Source of the DNA: Quercus robur
Lineage: Eukaryota; Streptophyta; Magnoliopsida; Fagales; Fagaceae
Length of the DNA stretch: 64,000 bases
Reading direction: 5' to 3'
Assembly (NCBI RefSeq): GCF_932294415.1
Contig: NC_065544.1
Location: forward strand, 13,863,351 to 13,927,350
The notes below the pieces were generated by a model. That model had not been told where the DNA came from. It searched no databases and worked only from the letters and a program-made list of their open reading frames with translations. The translations under genes were made by a program, and so were the position numbers. This document shows positions 25,101 to 37,860 of the stretch, one piece after another (position 1 is the first letter of the stretch; every line of letters starts with the position of its first letter).

Positions 25101-26075
25101 AAAGGAGTGGTGGGAAGTGGAGTTAGGTGGGGCACGTGGGAACCATAAAAATCTAACCTTACATTTTTTTTTTTTTTTAAACTGATTGGGATGTTACAAT
25201 CTTAAAGGTTGACTTCCATGCTTCAAAATGGATAAACAAGTTATTGATTATGAAATTTTATGTTGTGATATGATATTGTGTTTATAAAGAAAAAATGCTA
25301 CTAGTTATATTCTTAGATATAATTACTTATATCTTTTGTGGAGTTTATTTTGCTATATGTTTTATCGAAACAATTTGGTAGACTAATATTTTAAAAGAAA
25401 AAATAAATGAGGTCCATCCAAATGTGATTTTGATTCTTTAATCTAAATCAATATGTGAATAATATTATGTAACGTTGTCTTGAAATGTGGATATCAACTT
25501 ATTGCATTTGCAATTTGTGTGATACTATATGTTTATCATATTTAATGAAATTGTTTTGTGTCTATTGAAACATGAGGAACATGAGATTGAATAAAAATGT
25601 ATGTGTTTTGAGAAATGTTTTTTGGAATTCATAATAAAAATTGTTAACAATAATATTTTCTGAGAAATGAGATAAAAACTTATTTTTTTTTGGCACAATT
25701 GTGAAAAGAAAAAAAATGGTGCCATATGAACTTGGCATCCTATTCAAGTAATCATTTATGATCATGTGAAAAAGAAATTGTGAATGATTAAACATTTGTA
25801 TTATACAATTGTGGTATAATGATGTCAAATTTTACCAAATATTGAGTGTCTTATTCTTATGAAATTATGGGCGTTCTTAAGAGTGGTTTCTAGTAGCCAG
25901 AGTCTATTGGCTCTCTTGACACAGATATATGAAATGAGAAATTATGGAAAATATTTAAAAATTTCTTTATATAAAAAATTTTAAATAAAATGATCCAACT
26001 AGTATTTTGGGCTAGTGTATAAGATTTAGTGGGAATGTATATTCCTTTTATCCACCAAGTGCAAGAGTGATATTG

Positions 26076-26112
<37 letters not shown>

Positions 26113-26660
26113 CATATTTTTATTGGCTATAATTGTTGTTTTAAGATGGTGGGCAGGGTTTTGTAAATTTGAAATAAAAATGCCTTGCGAATCTGTAACA
26201 AGAGAAACCCAACTCCTTAGTATAGTACATAGTAATTTGGATGATTTAGCATACCCAATGACTAGAGATGGTAAGAGTTTTTATGTAATATTTGTTGATG
26301 ACCATTCTTTTCTTCCTTAGCTTTGTTTATTAAGAATCAAATATGAGGTTTTGAAATTTTTTATAAAATATAAAAAATGAAGTTGAGAATGGCATAAGCT
26401 TAACTTGGTATACCTCAAATTATGTGGGTGGTTGGCTAAGATGTTACCCAAATCTAAAAAGAGAATACCTCAAAGTGTGGGGGTACTTGCCTAAAGTCAT
26501 GCTACATGAACCTAAAAGGAGGAAACTTGATTCTTAAATATATGATTGTGTGTTTATTGGTTATGTTTGCTATAATTCATGATATAGAATTATTTTCATC
26601 AATAGTGATGTATTTAGAATTTAATAATATTGTTGAATCTTAAAGAGGGTGATATGAGCT
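22171..26660 (+). mobile_element. Decayed Copia-type LTR retrotransposon (fossil)
   Basis: An LTR-like segment spans about 22171-22775. Interior sequence resumes after the inserted solo LTR (25204 onward). Integrase-like reading occurs near 26175-26320 (ESVTRETQLLSIVHSNLDDL and FYVIFVDDHSF), the 'HSDL...FIDD' pattern of Copia integrase. A later integrase/linker-like stretch lies near 26480-26600. It is heavily degraded with many breaks and large parts missing. The start sits in the CRRSP stub, so this insertion probably cut that gene. The ends are uncertain. Confidence 0.6.
22781..25198 (-). mobile_element. Long solo LTR (2.4 kb) inserted in the Copia relic
   Basis: Starts TGTCATGCCCCAAACCGGG and ends GGGATGTTACA, so it has TG/CA termini. 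Flanks TTCTT (22776-22780) and ATCTT (25199-25203) agree at 4 of 5 bases, consistent with a mutated TSD. Inside are phrases such as GAGACAGAGCCCAGTAAGTA and two copies of a 'CAGCAGCCTCACCCA...GGGCAGCAG' module near 23520-23690. No coding region is convincing; the 64-codon ORF on the minus strand at 24885-25079 is low-complexity. Family assignment (Ty3-type) and strand are tentative. Confidence 0.65.
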
Positions 26661-26681
26661 AGTTGCTATGCAACGTGAAAG

Positions 26682-26764
26682 CAGGGTCCGCCCTAGGCCT
26701 AGGCCACTTAGGCCATCGCCTAGGGCCCCTTGCTAGAGAAAGACTCCCAAATTTTGGGGCAAAA

Positions 26765-26811
<47 letters not shown>

Positions 26812-27080
26812 GAGATATAGGAAAAAAAATTAGTTTTAAATTTTTCCTCTACTTTTAAGAAGTCCCAAAGAATTGAGTAATGCTAGAGATAATACAACTT
26901 TAAATGCATAGAGCTTACAAATATGTGTAATTAATTACAAGAAATAATTCATTTAGGAAAATGTTAGAAATACTATAAATTATGATATTAAAAAACTAGT
27001 TAAATATTATTTAAGTAATAACAAAAATGCCTCATTTAAATATACCACCTTAGGTCTCAAAGTTTGTTAGGCCGCCCCTG
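26682..27080 (+). mobile_element. hAT-type MITE, 399 bp, 8-bp TSD
   Basis: Terminal inverted repeats CAGGGTCCGCC and GGCCGCCCCTG (complement CAGGGGCGGCC) are typical of hAT-derived MITEs. The 8-bp TSDs CGTGAAAG (26674-26681) and CGTAAAAG (27081-27088) differ at one base. A 48-bp TA tract lies inside. There is no coding capacity. It sits in or beside the decayed Copia element. Confidence 0.85.
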
Positions 27081-27088
27081 CGTAAAAG

Positions 27089-27699
27089 CATAACACAAAG
27101 GCCAAGATCTACATCCAAGAGGAGATCTTATGTTTCATCCCCTCTATCATTCCCAAATTCACCAATCCAAATTCATTCCTCTTCTCCATGCAATAATGGC
27201 ACAAGATAGGCTACGGTGTGGGCAAAGAAGGAATGTGGTGGTGGTGAGCCAAGAAAAAAGACAACCACCGCAGCTGGAAGAGAGGAAATAAACCTAAAAA
27301 ACAATAAAATAAAAATTCTAAAGAATTCGAACAGTATCACGAGAGTTTTAAATTATCAAGAATAAAATATTTTACCAAATAATATTCTTTAAACAAAATT
27401 CTTCATTTGAATCTTGTGATGAGAGTCCTTTATATTACACGCAATACTTTCTTAACTTTATTTGATTTTAGTAATTTACCAAATGGACCGAAATGCTATT
27501 CGGTCATATTTAACTAATATGCAAAATTATTATGCCATGTTGTCAATTTGCTAAGTTATGTACATATTGTAGTTTTTTTTTTTTTAGAATACTAAATATT
27601 TTTAACACACACATACAGAAAGAGGAGAGAAGGTTTTTAAAAACTTTATTACAGTTACTATAGATTGGCCTTGGAAGTTGAAAGCTCAAATAGTGTAAA
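27089..27699. other. Non-coding AT-rich stretch
   Basis: No gene, RNA or clear repeat ends were recognised. It contains an 11-base T run and a GA-rich patch. Confidence 0.5.
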
Positions 27700-28507
27700 A
27701 TACTATAGCTTGTTTAGACTCCCAATTTTAAAGTATAGTTTAATTGTTTTTACTCTAACTTATCTAAGTGCGGAATAAAAGTAAATAACACGCAATAACC
27801 AGAACAACTCTTTAAGCCATAACCATAAGCAAGCAATAAAAAATATAAAACTTAAAGAGTAGGGGAAGAGAGATGCAAACACAAGATAACATCAAGACGT
27901 GTTATCGAAGAGGAAACCGAAGTAATCAGTGAAAAACCTCTCCGCAGCCCTCTAAACTGAAATCGATCCACTAGTGAATAAAGTTGAAGTACACGAACAT
28001 AAAAAAGATCCTCCAAGCTTAATCTACCCAATGTACTTGAACCATTCAAGTTCCAGCTATTAACGGGCTTCACGGAGCCATGTCTTCACTAGTTATCTGG
28101 ATCCTGCAATTAGCTCCAAATTGCATCCGCCAATCAATGGCTTCTTCCAATACGTCCCATACACACCAAAACTTTTTTCAATACTCAGAATGAGTGAGGT
28201 AAGTGTTTGGGTTAAGAACCTCTCAAGGATGTGTAAATGGAGAGGTAGGAGTAGAGGAAAACTTTAGAGAAAATTGTGTAAATAATTGTGGGTTTACAAT
28301 CTCTAACTCTCAAATGTTTAGCTAGGATTTTCTCTTTCAAAAGTTCCTTGGAAAAACTCCTTACAATTTCATGGGAAATGTGGGTTTATATAGTGTTGGT
28401 AGAGGAATAAGAAAAAGCACACTTAAAAGGTTTAGGCAGTGATTTTCACAGGTTACTCGCAACTAAAGCCAACATAAAATATAATTGTAAATCACAACTT
28501 TACAAAA
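27700..28507 (-). mobile_element. Old LTR fragment related to the 13.7 kb element's LTR
   Basis: Reading TTAGACTCCCAATTTTAAAG, AGATGCAAACACAAGATAAC, GTTATCGAAGAGGAAACCGAAG and AATCGATCCACTAG, it matches in order the reverse complement of 7945-9038. It is closer to the LTR beginning at about 63302. The right end near CAACTTTACA (28507) is a guess, and no TSD was identified. Likely solo or truncated. Confidence 0.6.
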
Positions 28508-29325
28508 GTCTAAAATGGTTACAATGAAACCTATCATCTAAGGGTTTAATAATGGGAATTAAGTTTCACAATGATAGGGGCTAGTGTTAAAATTATAATG
28601 AATTGTCTTTGGGGACGTTAAATCTGTTGAGCTTATCAAATTACGGGATTTTTAATTAATTATAGCGAACTCATTCTCAGCTGATTTTTTTTATGGTGCA
28701 TTGTGTACATGCAAGAGTCCACTCCTATGACACTCCTATAAAATTTGAAACTAATTGGATAACTCTAAGTGGGATAAATGAACTTTTCAAAAAGGGATGA
28801 TATGCTGTCAATTTAACTTGAGAGCACAATAAAAAGGTTGACTTTATGTGGAGTTTATTACAAATCTTTGTCTAGTGGATTGACGGGTAATTTCATATAA
28901 GAATTCTTTGGTATATCATATATGTAATAATTGCTATTTTTTTTTTTTTTTTAATGACTTGATTTATTGCATAGTATACCCAAAAGCTTTTGGGTATACT
29001 TAAGACTTGTTACAATGATTTATAAGTGGCGTGTCACATTGCTTGCAATAGAGCATTTAGATGCTTTGGTAGTATTATGGTCCCTAAAATTCCTTGTATA
29101 AGTTTGATTCCCAAATGAGAGTGAGTTCTTGCCTTAGGACAGCCAAGTTAGCTTTTGAGGCCTTCAGTTTGATTTTGGGGGATCTTTTGGAGCAAGTTTT
29201 ATTAAAGCTTGCTAGGTTTAAACCGTTAATCGTTGAATTGAAAAAAGTACATTCGCATCAATCGAGGACCGTATCAACAAATTTTATGTATACAATCAAA
29301 TCATTATATTATCAACTTTTCCCAA
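28508..29325. other. Non-coding stretch before block D
   Basis: Nothing coding is supported. A perfect 28-bp palindrome centred on CCAAAAGCTTTTGG lies at 28973-29000. Confidence 0.5.
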
Positions 29326-29640
29326 CTTCATTTTGACCGATTTCTATTAGACGTCGTAATGATGAATCTCAATACTCTAGGTTAAACATTAATTTTGAGG
29401 AAGGTTTGAAGGAAAATTTCGCTAGTTAATTTAAGTAAGTGCGTTGTCCTTCTAAAGAGCATGAAATTGATTTAAAAAACGCAGCCTACATTGACAATTT
29501 CATGTCAACTTGAAAAATAATAAGGAAGAAATAATCAGCCCCTTTTAACTTTTCCAATCAGAATGAAGCTGATATTTAATATAAATAAGTGCATCATGGT
29601 CCATAACTTAAATCTATCATCCTCTCAATTTCTTCTGAAA

Positions 29641-30357
29641 ATGTACAGTTCACTTTGTCCATCTACCTTCTAACCTTTGCTCTCTATCTCCAAACCACTA
29701 TTGGAGCTAGCCCTCTCTACAATATTTGTTCAAGCTCTGGGAACTTCACCACCAATGACCAATATGAATCAAACATAATAAAGCTCTTGGGTAATCTTAA
29801 TTACCAAACCCCTTCCCTTGGTTTTGGTCTTGGTTCCGTAGGTTGGTACCCATACCAAACTTATGGGATTGCTCTTTGTCGTGGACGCTACAGCCACAGA
29901 CTGCAAGACGTGTGTAAATGAGGCTAGCAACGAAATTCACAAACTTTGCCCGTATGATAACGGTGCAGTTATATGGTATGATAATTGTCTTCTGAAGTAC
30001 TCAAACAAGGATTTCTTGGGTCAAATTGATAATGAAAACTGGTTCTCCTTGTTGAATGTGCAAAATGTGAGTAACCCCACCATATTTAACCAAAAGACTA
30101 GGGTGTTGTTGAGCCAACTAGCCAAGGACGCGTCTTTCACCACAAAAAAGTATGCAGTTGGGGAGCTAAAGCTGAGAGAATCAACCAAACTCTATGGCTT
30201 GGCTCAATGCACATGGGACCTTTCTACCATTGAATGTTTTCAGTGTCTTGATGATGCAATTAGTCAACTTCCTAGTTGTTGTGATGGGAAAGGAGGGAGA
30301 GTTGTTGGTGGGAGTTGCAACATAAGATATGAGATTTACCCATTTCTCAGTTCTTAA
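29641..30357 (+). pseudogene. CRRSP38-like pseudogene (block D)
   Basis: Nearly the whole gene is present: signal peptide (YLLTFALYLQTTIGAS), first Gnk2 domain with WYDNC, and second domain with CTWDLSTIECFQC and GGRVVGGSCNIRYEIYPF. The start is damaged: after ATG 29641 a 7-bp deletion relative to the block E copy (CTTCCTC missing) puts the ATG out of frame. A 2-bp deletion near 29885, shared with block E, destroys the C-x8-C-x2-C motif of domain 1 and leads to a stop. From about 29890 the reading is open to TAA 30357. TATA at 29580-29587 and the TTGAC/GTCAA pair at 29491-29508 persist. Confidence 0.88.
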
Positions 30358-30714
30358 TATTGGATTCAGGAGCTTGTTTATGATTCTTACTTTTAGAGAG
30401 AAATTAAGGAAAAATTCTTTGTAGTTCTTTATTTTTCATTGGATGAATGTAATTATAAAATTCATTTTCAATAAATTGAATTTATTTTTGCCGTTTGATA
30501 AATGAAGTGGTGATTCCATTTGTAAGTCACCCGATTTAGGGGATAAGTAATATTGTTAGTTGAGCCTCCATTGTGTGATATACTATCGAAGAGCACCAAA
30601 AATCCTATGTATTAATTGTTCATTGATCCTTCATTATGTGATATACTATCTAGGAGCACCAAAAATCCCAATCCACCTGGTTGCAATTTTCAACACAATT
30701 GCACTTGCTAAAAT

Positions 30715-31640
30715 TGTTGGTGATTGAGTGATGAGCATAAGCATATAAGAGAGAGCAAACATGGAGATTTATGTGGTTCAGTTTGATAACTATAGACATC
30801 CATAATGAAAGTCCTTGGTGGCTAGATATTTGACATTAAGCTCTTGTTTAAAATGAATTTCATGTAGAATTTAGATGCTAGAAAACCCGGGACTAATCTT
30901 AGGTTAATTATAGACTAACCCAATGTTAATTTGCTTATTCTACAAGAAAATTGGCCTACAATTGGATTGAACCACTTTAACCATAATATGTCTAACAACA
31001 CTAACCACATGCTTTTATCTTTCCTTTCCCTTGATAATTTATTTTGACAGTTGTTTCCTTCGCTACATTAACTATAGCTTCTTGTTGAGGTCCTCAATGA
31101 ACAAGATGAAACTATAAAGTGTGACTCGCGAATGAGCGTTAGTGGAGCGGAGCACCAAGGTTCTTCAAAGCCAGGATTATCAACTAGTGGATTTTTTTTT
31201 TCAAAGCCAATGTGTTCGCTACCTAGTTGTTTAGATTTGTTCTACATTGTCAAGGATCGCAACCTAAGCGTTCGGTTTTATTCTTTGTTTTCTAAAGGAG
31301 GCCAATGTAGCAATTAGGTAAAAGAAATAAGAAATTTTTCTAGTGTTTGTTATTTGTGAGAGAAAACCATTTAGTTGTATTGAGTTTGGGTCTTGTGAGA
31401 GTGTCTTTACGCTAGTTTTGTATCTCGTATTTGTTAGTGAAATTTTATCCTTATCATTGCTTGTGAACATTGGCAAAAGGTCGAACCACATAAATCCTTA
31501 ATCCTCTCTCTTTTGTGTGTGGTTGTCTATGTTTCTTTTGGGTTCTTTTCTATTATTTAGTTTGGTGATCTTTCTAAAGTCATAATATTTTCATAATCAT
31601 CTAATGTGTGAGTGCTATTTGAAAGTCATTTCCTACTACA
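30715..31640 (+). mobile_element. Old LTR-like segment with PBS (block D)
   Basis: Starts TGTTGGTGATTGAG and ends CCTACTACA, followed by TGGTATCAAAGC (31643-31654), a tRNA-Met type primer-binding site. The copy in block E is 56345-57269, so it predates the D/E duplication. It is treated as the 5' LTR of a decayed Copia-like element; no partner LTR in the same orientation was found. Confidence 0.5.
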
Positions 31641-31964
31641 ACTGGTATCAAAGCTTCAATTATTACAAAAAAAATAGTATCAGGGTCAATGGCTTGATGG
31701 GCAAATGTTTGTTAGTAGGTACAACCATATAGAACGAGAAAAACTATCATGTCAGCTCTATCCATGGTTGAGTAAAGGTTCTCTACTAGTTGTGATTGGT
31801 GAGTCAAGGTAATTGTGCATATTGGTAACTCTCATAATTGTACAAGGAAGACTCATGTTTGTTCCACCCATCGTCAAATAAAGAACATTCTATTGGTAAT
31901 GTTATGGCATAACATATGGTATTTGAGCTTGTTTGTTGTAATAGCGGAAGCTCTAATACCAATT

Positions 31965-32871
31965 TGTTATGGGAAATAGCTTTTGGTATTTAGACATATG
32001 ATTTTTTCGTTTTGTTTAGACCCATGTACACTCAAATTGTTTAACCTAATTAATTAACTAAGTTGATACTTGGGTTTATTATGCAGATTTAGGTTAAACA
32101 CATACAATCATATCACATTGTGTAGAAAAGTAAAAAAAGACAAGCAATATAAGTGCCTAGGAAAACCAATGAAACCAACAGTTTCAAGTTAAAAAACGTA
32201 GGGAGGATTTAACTTAATCTATCCTCAAGGCAACAAATTCACAATGATAAAATGGAAGTTTTACAATAGATTTAAACTCTAAATCTAAAGCTACCTCTTA
32301 TAGTACTTACTCACACGACCACATGTAGCTCCAAATCTATGGACTTTTCTATCTGAATTTGTTGAACACAAACACCCCTATTTGTGGCTCTAAGATCCCA
32401 GTCAAAGCTTTAAATCATCAACTATGTATGATTTTGTATGCAGCAACTTAATCCTCCAGTTCTAGAATATAGATCTTCTTTCTGGTAGATGTTTGTTGAG
32501 TTAGATGGCTACAAAAATCTCACAAATCTCACAAGAGTAGCTCACAAGACTTCCAAGAACTTCTAAAACATATTTAGGGTTTTCCTTTTATACCTAGTAG
32601 TGTTGGACATAAACCCTAAACATTTTCGCGGGCTTTGGGTTGATTTAAAATCTATAGAAAATGATCTTCGATTGGTTAACCTTTTCTTTCAATCTATCAA
32701 GCTTTGCAGAACCTAAATTCTTCTTTTTGTAACTTGACTATTCTTAAATATTGACTTGAACCTATATAAGCAATGTCTAACACTTAAACTAGACATGTTT
32801 TTGTTCTCAATTTGCCAATGTACATAAAATTAGAACATAAACATTTATTCCTAAATATTTAGAACCTAACA
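31965..32871 (-). mobile_element. Old minus-strand LTR with PBS (block D)
   Basis: Ends TGTTATGGG...GAACCTAACA. On the minus strand it begins TGTTAGGTTCTAAATATTTA and ends before AATTGGTATTAGAGC, a tRNA-Met type PBS. Its minus-strand start matches the LTR at 41516-42073. Copy in block E: 57592-58500. It faces the LTR at 30715-31640 across about 320 bp. Confidence 0.65.
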
Positions 32872-35800
32872 AGATTGATCGTGAACAATGGATTTAGAAA
32901 TTAAAGATCACCAAATATAAATAATAAAAATGAGCAAAAAGATGGAGAAAAGTGGGATATTTTGCACTCTTTTCGTTAATATCTAATGTGAAATTTCACT
33001 ACTTAACTAACCACCACTCACACATAAATATTCTAACATCTATAAGATGGAGCCATGAAGAATAGAGAGAGATCTCAAAGGAAAGCGAAGTGAATATCAA
33101 AGAGAAATTGAATTTGGGGGGGAGGGGGAGTTGTACTATTATCACCAATTAATTATATAACTTCCCTTTGTTCATATTAATACTAGTGTGTAGCCCTGTG
33201 TATATGCACGTGTATAATTAAAAATAATTATAACTATACGATATGCATGGTATTAGTTTACACTTTTTTAAATTACACACACACACACACACTAGAATTT
33301 AATTAATTGTAGATATTTTGGTTTTTACACCCAATAATTCATTTGCTACAAAAATTAAGAACTTAGATGGACACATGGCGGAAAATTGACCTTCAATTGA
33401 AATCCAATTTAGATTTGAATTGGATTTGGAATCTTCAATTTTTACACTCAATAATTCACTTGGTACAAAATTAAAAATTAAATGGGACACATAGTACAAA
33501 ATTGAGAATCCAATTGAATTTTTTTTTTTCCCTGAGCTTTGGCTATATATATATATATATATATATATAGATTAGTATTGATACACCATGTTGAGTATGC
33601 TAAAATAGAAGTGGGAGTTGAATCATAAAGTATAGAACACAAGAACACAAAGATTCATAAAGTATAGAACACAAGAACCCAAAGGTTATTTGATTCAACC
33701 TAATAACTTATGTCCATAGAGGAAATCCTTAAGAGCTACACATTTAATATATGAGAGTATAGTACAAATCATGTATTACAATGAACCATAACATGGTGTG
33801 TGTGTATGTGTGTGTGTGTATATATATAGTAAACTAAACCTTAGATTAACAATACATTAACTATGTTTTATAGACTTCTAGTAAAAGTAGGAGACTTGAC
33901 TTGCATGCATAAAAAAATTGTACTTGGGCTAATATATCTCTAATAATATATTTACAGTCTAAGAAAGAAGATAAAATGAAAGCAACTGAACTTTGTTACA
34001 ATAATTTACAACCGATTGTTAACTGCATTAACATACCCCCTCACTAATTTAACAGGTTGCTTGCTTGGATGCTTAGTCATTTTTTCCAGTTGCAACAAGT
34101 GGCTTATGCTGATTATATTGCAACAGTGAGAGTACTAACCACTTGTGCTAATATGGTTTTGAAAGCATATATATAATTCACTTTCTGGTGGAGGTGGGGA
34201 AGAATCATTTATACTCTGACCAAGTTTTTCTCATTAAAAAACATATACTCGGCCAACAGATTTAAAATAAAAAATAAAAAAATAAAAATGAAAGGGTTTT
34301 GTATTTTATTCCATCATTGCATCTGACTCAATACATTACTGTTAAAAGTCTGGAGCATTCTCCATCCAGCACATGCTATGTCTAGCGAATAAATTGACTA
34401 AGATTTTCTTTTGGATCACAATTTTGTACCATAACTTTTATCATAATTTTGACTATCATAATTTTGACATAGTAGATAATGAGTAACCACTTATCACTTT
34501 CATATAAATCTACTATTTTATTTCAAGTACTTATAATCAAATACATCAAAATTATGGCAAAGTTGTGTTCATCCATTTTCTCAAAAATAAAAGCTAATAG
34601 ATATGCAGTATTGCTTCCTTGTCTTCTGACGCACATGTTAACGCCAACTTCTTTTTTTTACAATTAGCATGTTACAATGGGACCAGAAGAGAGAATTGAA
34701 CCCTAGATATTTTTATTAAAAATCCTAAAAAGTGTCATTTAAACTACAAAACTCTTGACATGTTCTAAAATATCTCAGTACTCCATGAAACAGCTTTACA
34801 GTCAATGCTAATCCTGCTTATTTTATTTTATTTTTTTGTTCAAATCTTGATTTGTAAATCCAAACCACGAAATAAACTTTAAGGTCTTATCTAGAACATG
34901 TGAGCAAACAAGTCAAGGTCTTATCTAGAACATATGATTATTCGTAAAGATACTAGGCATATACGCTTAATCAATCACCTAAGAAATTAAACATTCAACT
35001 TTTTACGCGCGCGGAGCGTATATAAGTCATGGCAATATAAACTATTCTGCCATTGATAGAAGGGTTTGTTATAATAGTCTTCTTCTGTTTTTTTCTAGAC
35101 AAGAAATAAATAAAAAAAGCTAGATTTCGCCAAAATAATGTGATCTTCAATCATGCTGATATATATCAATGGAACCGAAATGGTTGAAGATAGTATTTTG
35201 CAGCTCTATGTATTTAGAGTACCAATTGCTTCATCCTGTCTCGTCACAATTCCTCAAAACATCAAAATTTAGCTTCATATGATAGAAGGAGAATACATAT
35301 CCTTTGTTTCATATTAAGAGTGTTCAACTTTATTATTCATCAATTATATTAGATCAGTGTCTGCCTTTAAAAAAAATAAAAATAAAAATAAAAACTTGTG
35401 TTATGTTATAAGGAATTGAAAGGGATTGTGTGACAAATTAAATTGTGCTAGGTGAAACTTAAAATGAATTACAGACGTTGAGAAATGGGATTTTTATTCG
35501 AGAAGGGTGCTGTTTGGTGATAGATTTCCTATATGGGTTCATGGAATAGTCCAATTGAATTTTCATGAACCTGTTTGACCAATGACAGATCCAGAATTTC
35601 AGCTTTGTGGGCCTATAAACCCCCCCCCCCCCCCCCAAAAAAAATCAATAATGAAAATATGATATATAAGATTCAACACTAAATTAATGAAAAAAAAAAA
35701 AAAAATAGAAGAAATGAAAAATTAAAATTAGTGTCCATTAAATGTTAACGAAAGAAAAGACACAAATAATTATTTATCAATACATTAAATCAATCATTTA

Positions 35801-36674
35801 TCAAGTAGAACATGGCATACTTTTAAATCCCAAAAATTATCTTTGATAAGTTTTCTACTATGATTAACACTATTTTCCTTTCAAAGTAAATAATCAAAGA
35901 GTCTTTGAGAGAATAATATTACATTTTGTTGTGAAGTTTAGTTTTAACAGTATTCGTGGCTGCAAAACTGTTTGCTTTGTAGTTGCAATAAGTTGGAAGA
36001 TTGTTGATCTAAGAATGGAGTCAATATTTGGAATTAGGGGGTAGTTTAGTTGTTGGTTGAGTGCAGTAACGTTTACCTTCAACTCTGCTACTTAATCATT
36101 GAGAGTTTTTATTTATTTATTCTTATTTTTGTTGTGTGCGTCCACAGCTGGATAAGGACGCAATTATTTTGTTCAAATTAAAAATTTTAGAGGACCATGT
36201 TGTTTGTTTTGGGTAAAATAGGTTGATTAAGCTTAATATTTTTTGTCTTTATTATTAGTAATTTTTATTGTTAGGCTAATATTTTTGGACTTGTATATTT
36301 AGTTTTATATTTTAGCTCTATAAATTTTTTAATGGAAATTAAAAGGAGGAAAATCCTAGAGTTACAAATATTTTTTGAATTGCTGGTATGTGAAGTGGTT
36401 ATTGGTGAATAAAAATGTGATGTAAATGGTGCATCCAGATACGAACAACAAAAATTTGCTACTTTAACTGTTTTGTAAAAATATTATATAAAAGTTTGTG
36501 GTTATAGTATTATTCTCAAAAGAATTAATGATATTTTTAATAGAAAGTGTGTAATTATGTTAAAAAAAAGGGGCCCGGGGGGGCCCGGGGGGGGGGGGGA
36601 GGGTGGGGTGGGGTTGCCCCCAAGTCTTTGTTTGCTAGTTGATCTTTATAATCATTACTAACCAATTGGCAAAC
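32872..36674. other. Non-coding remainder of block D
   Basis: AT-rich DNA with CA, TA and GT microsatellites (33280, 33544, 33800), an 18-base C run (35618) and a G-rich tract (36570-36616). No ORF is conserved between blocks D and E beyond chance. No gene is supported. Confidence 0.65.
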
Positions 36675-36790
36675 TTCAGAAGAAATAATAATAATAATGA
36701 ATATAAAATTATATGTGATACTTCAGATCTTTGAATATCCCCGGCCCATAAATAATTTGACGGAAAAAATATTTGATTAAATAATGAAGC

Positions 36791-36832
<42 letters not shown>

Positions 36833-37860
36833 GGATTTTTACTGTATAAAACACAAAATGTAAAAATAAAAAAAAAATAAATTTCAATGTTTTATGCTAC
36901 AAATGATTTTACTTTTTCTAGGAGAGCCACACATCATAGGCTAGTCGACCATTCTTGGGGGCCAAACTTTAAATATTTATATAAATTTATTTGTTATAAA
37001 ATAAATAAATTTTCAAGAAGGGGTTTAGCCTATTTTTATCATAGGCTAGTAGGGGGGAAATAGATAAATACCCTTTATTTTTAAAGTATATAACAAAACG
37101 TACATCTATCCAAACTATGTAGCAAAATGCTCCTATTTTGAAACTCAATTTTAACAAAATCGAGTTCTACGTAAAATTTAATATCCTCAAAATTAAGTTC
37201 AATGTGTGCTCTTAAGTAAAACTCAACATTAACAATGTCGAGTTTCATTTAAATTTTCAAAAAAAAAAATAATAGTTGGAAAATTTTGCATAGAATTGGA
37301 AATTGCTCCACCTGGAACTCATAGGGGCATTTGCAAGATATTTTACAAAGCGGGGTGCGTTGCTACATACTTTAAAAATAAATGACATTTAGTCATTTTC
37401 CTCCTAGTTGGGATCCTAATATAGATCCGTCTCTGTCTTTAACTTATATTTATATAATGCAGTGTAGTTGTAGAACTAAATTCTTCGAAATGGACAACTA
37501 AAATAAGTCTAATAGGTTTGTAGCTCAATGACATTGACCAATATTTTTTACAAGGAGAACTAGAGTTTAAATCTCACTTCTCCTGCTTGTTGTAGTAACT
37601 GAATTATAAAAAGTATAAATAAATTAAGTCATAAATAAAAATAAACTACTTGTCCAAACGTTAACTTCATTTTAAACAAACTTTAAACTTCAATCAAAAT
37701 CTAATGTAAAATTCTATATTTATTTATTTTGCAACAGGTATACACTTTTCATGCATAAAATTTGGTCATTTTCACCGGATAAATCATAGATGGAATTATA
37801 AAATGGGTTCGGTTCATGTATGCTTTTAGAATATACATTAATCATCCATTTTAGAAAATT
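36675..37860. other. Spacer between blocks D and B
   Basis: Single-copy in this window. It has an ATA/ATT trinucleotide microsatellite (36791-36830). At 37140-37250, repeated AAACTCAA.TT.ACAA..TCGAG phrases occur in both orientations, perhaps remains of a small inverted-repeat element. No gene is supported. Confidence 0.5.

Larger units (their letters stand above)
29326..36674 (+). repeat. Segmental duplication block D (copy of E)
   Basis: Matches 54947-62838 in the same orientation from AACTTCATTTTGACCGATTT to CTAACCAATTGGCA. Beyond both ends the sequences diverge. It contains a CRRSP pseudogene, two facing LTR pieces and microsatellites. Block E is longer mainly because of a 344-bp foldback element and a roughly 210-bp replacement. 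Confidence 0.9.

Noticed and set aside
37140-37260. Possible small inverted-repeat transposon with TCGAGTT phrases
   Set aside because: No paired ends or TSD could be defined and no second copy is in the window.
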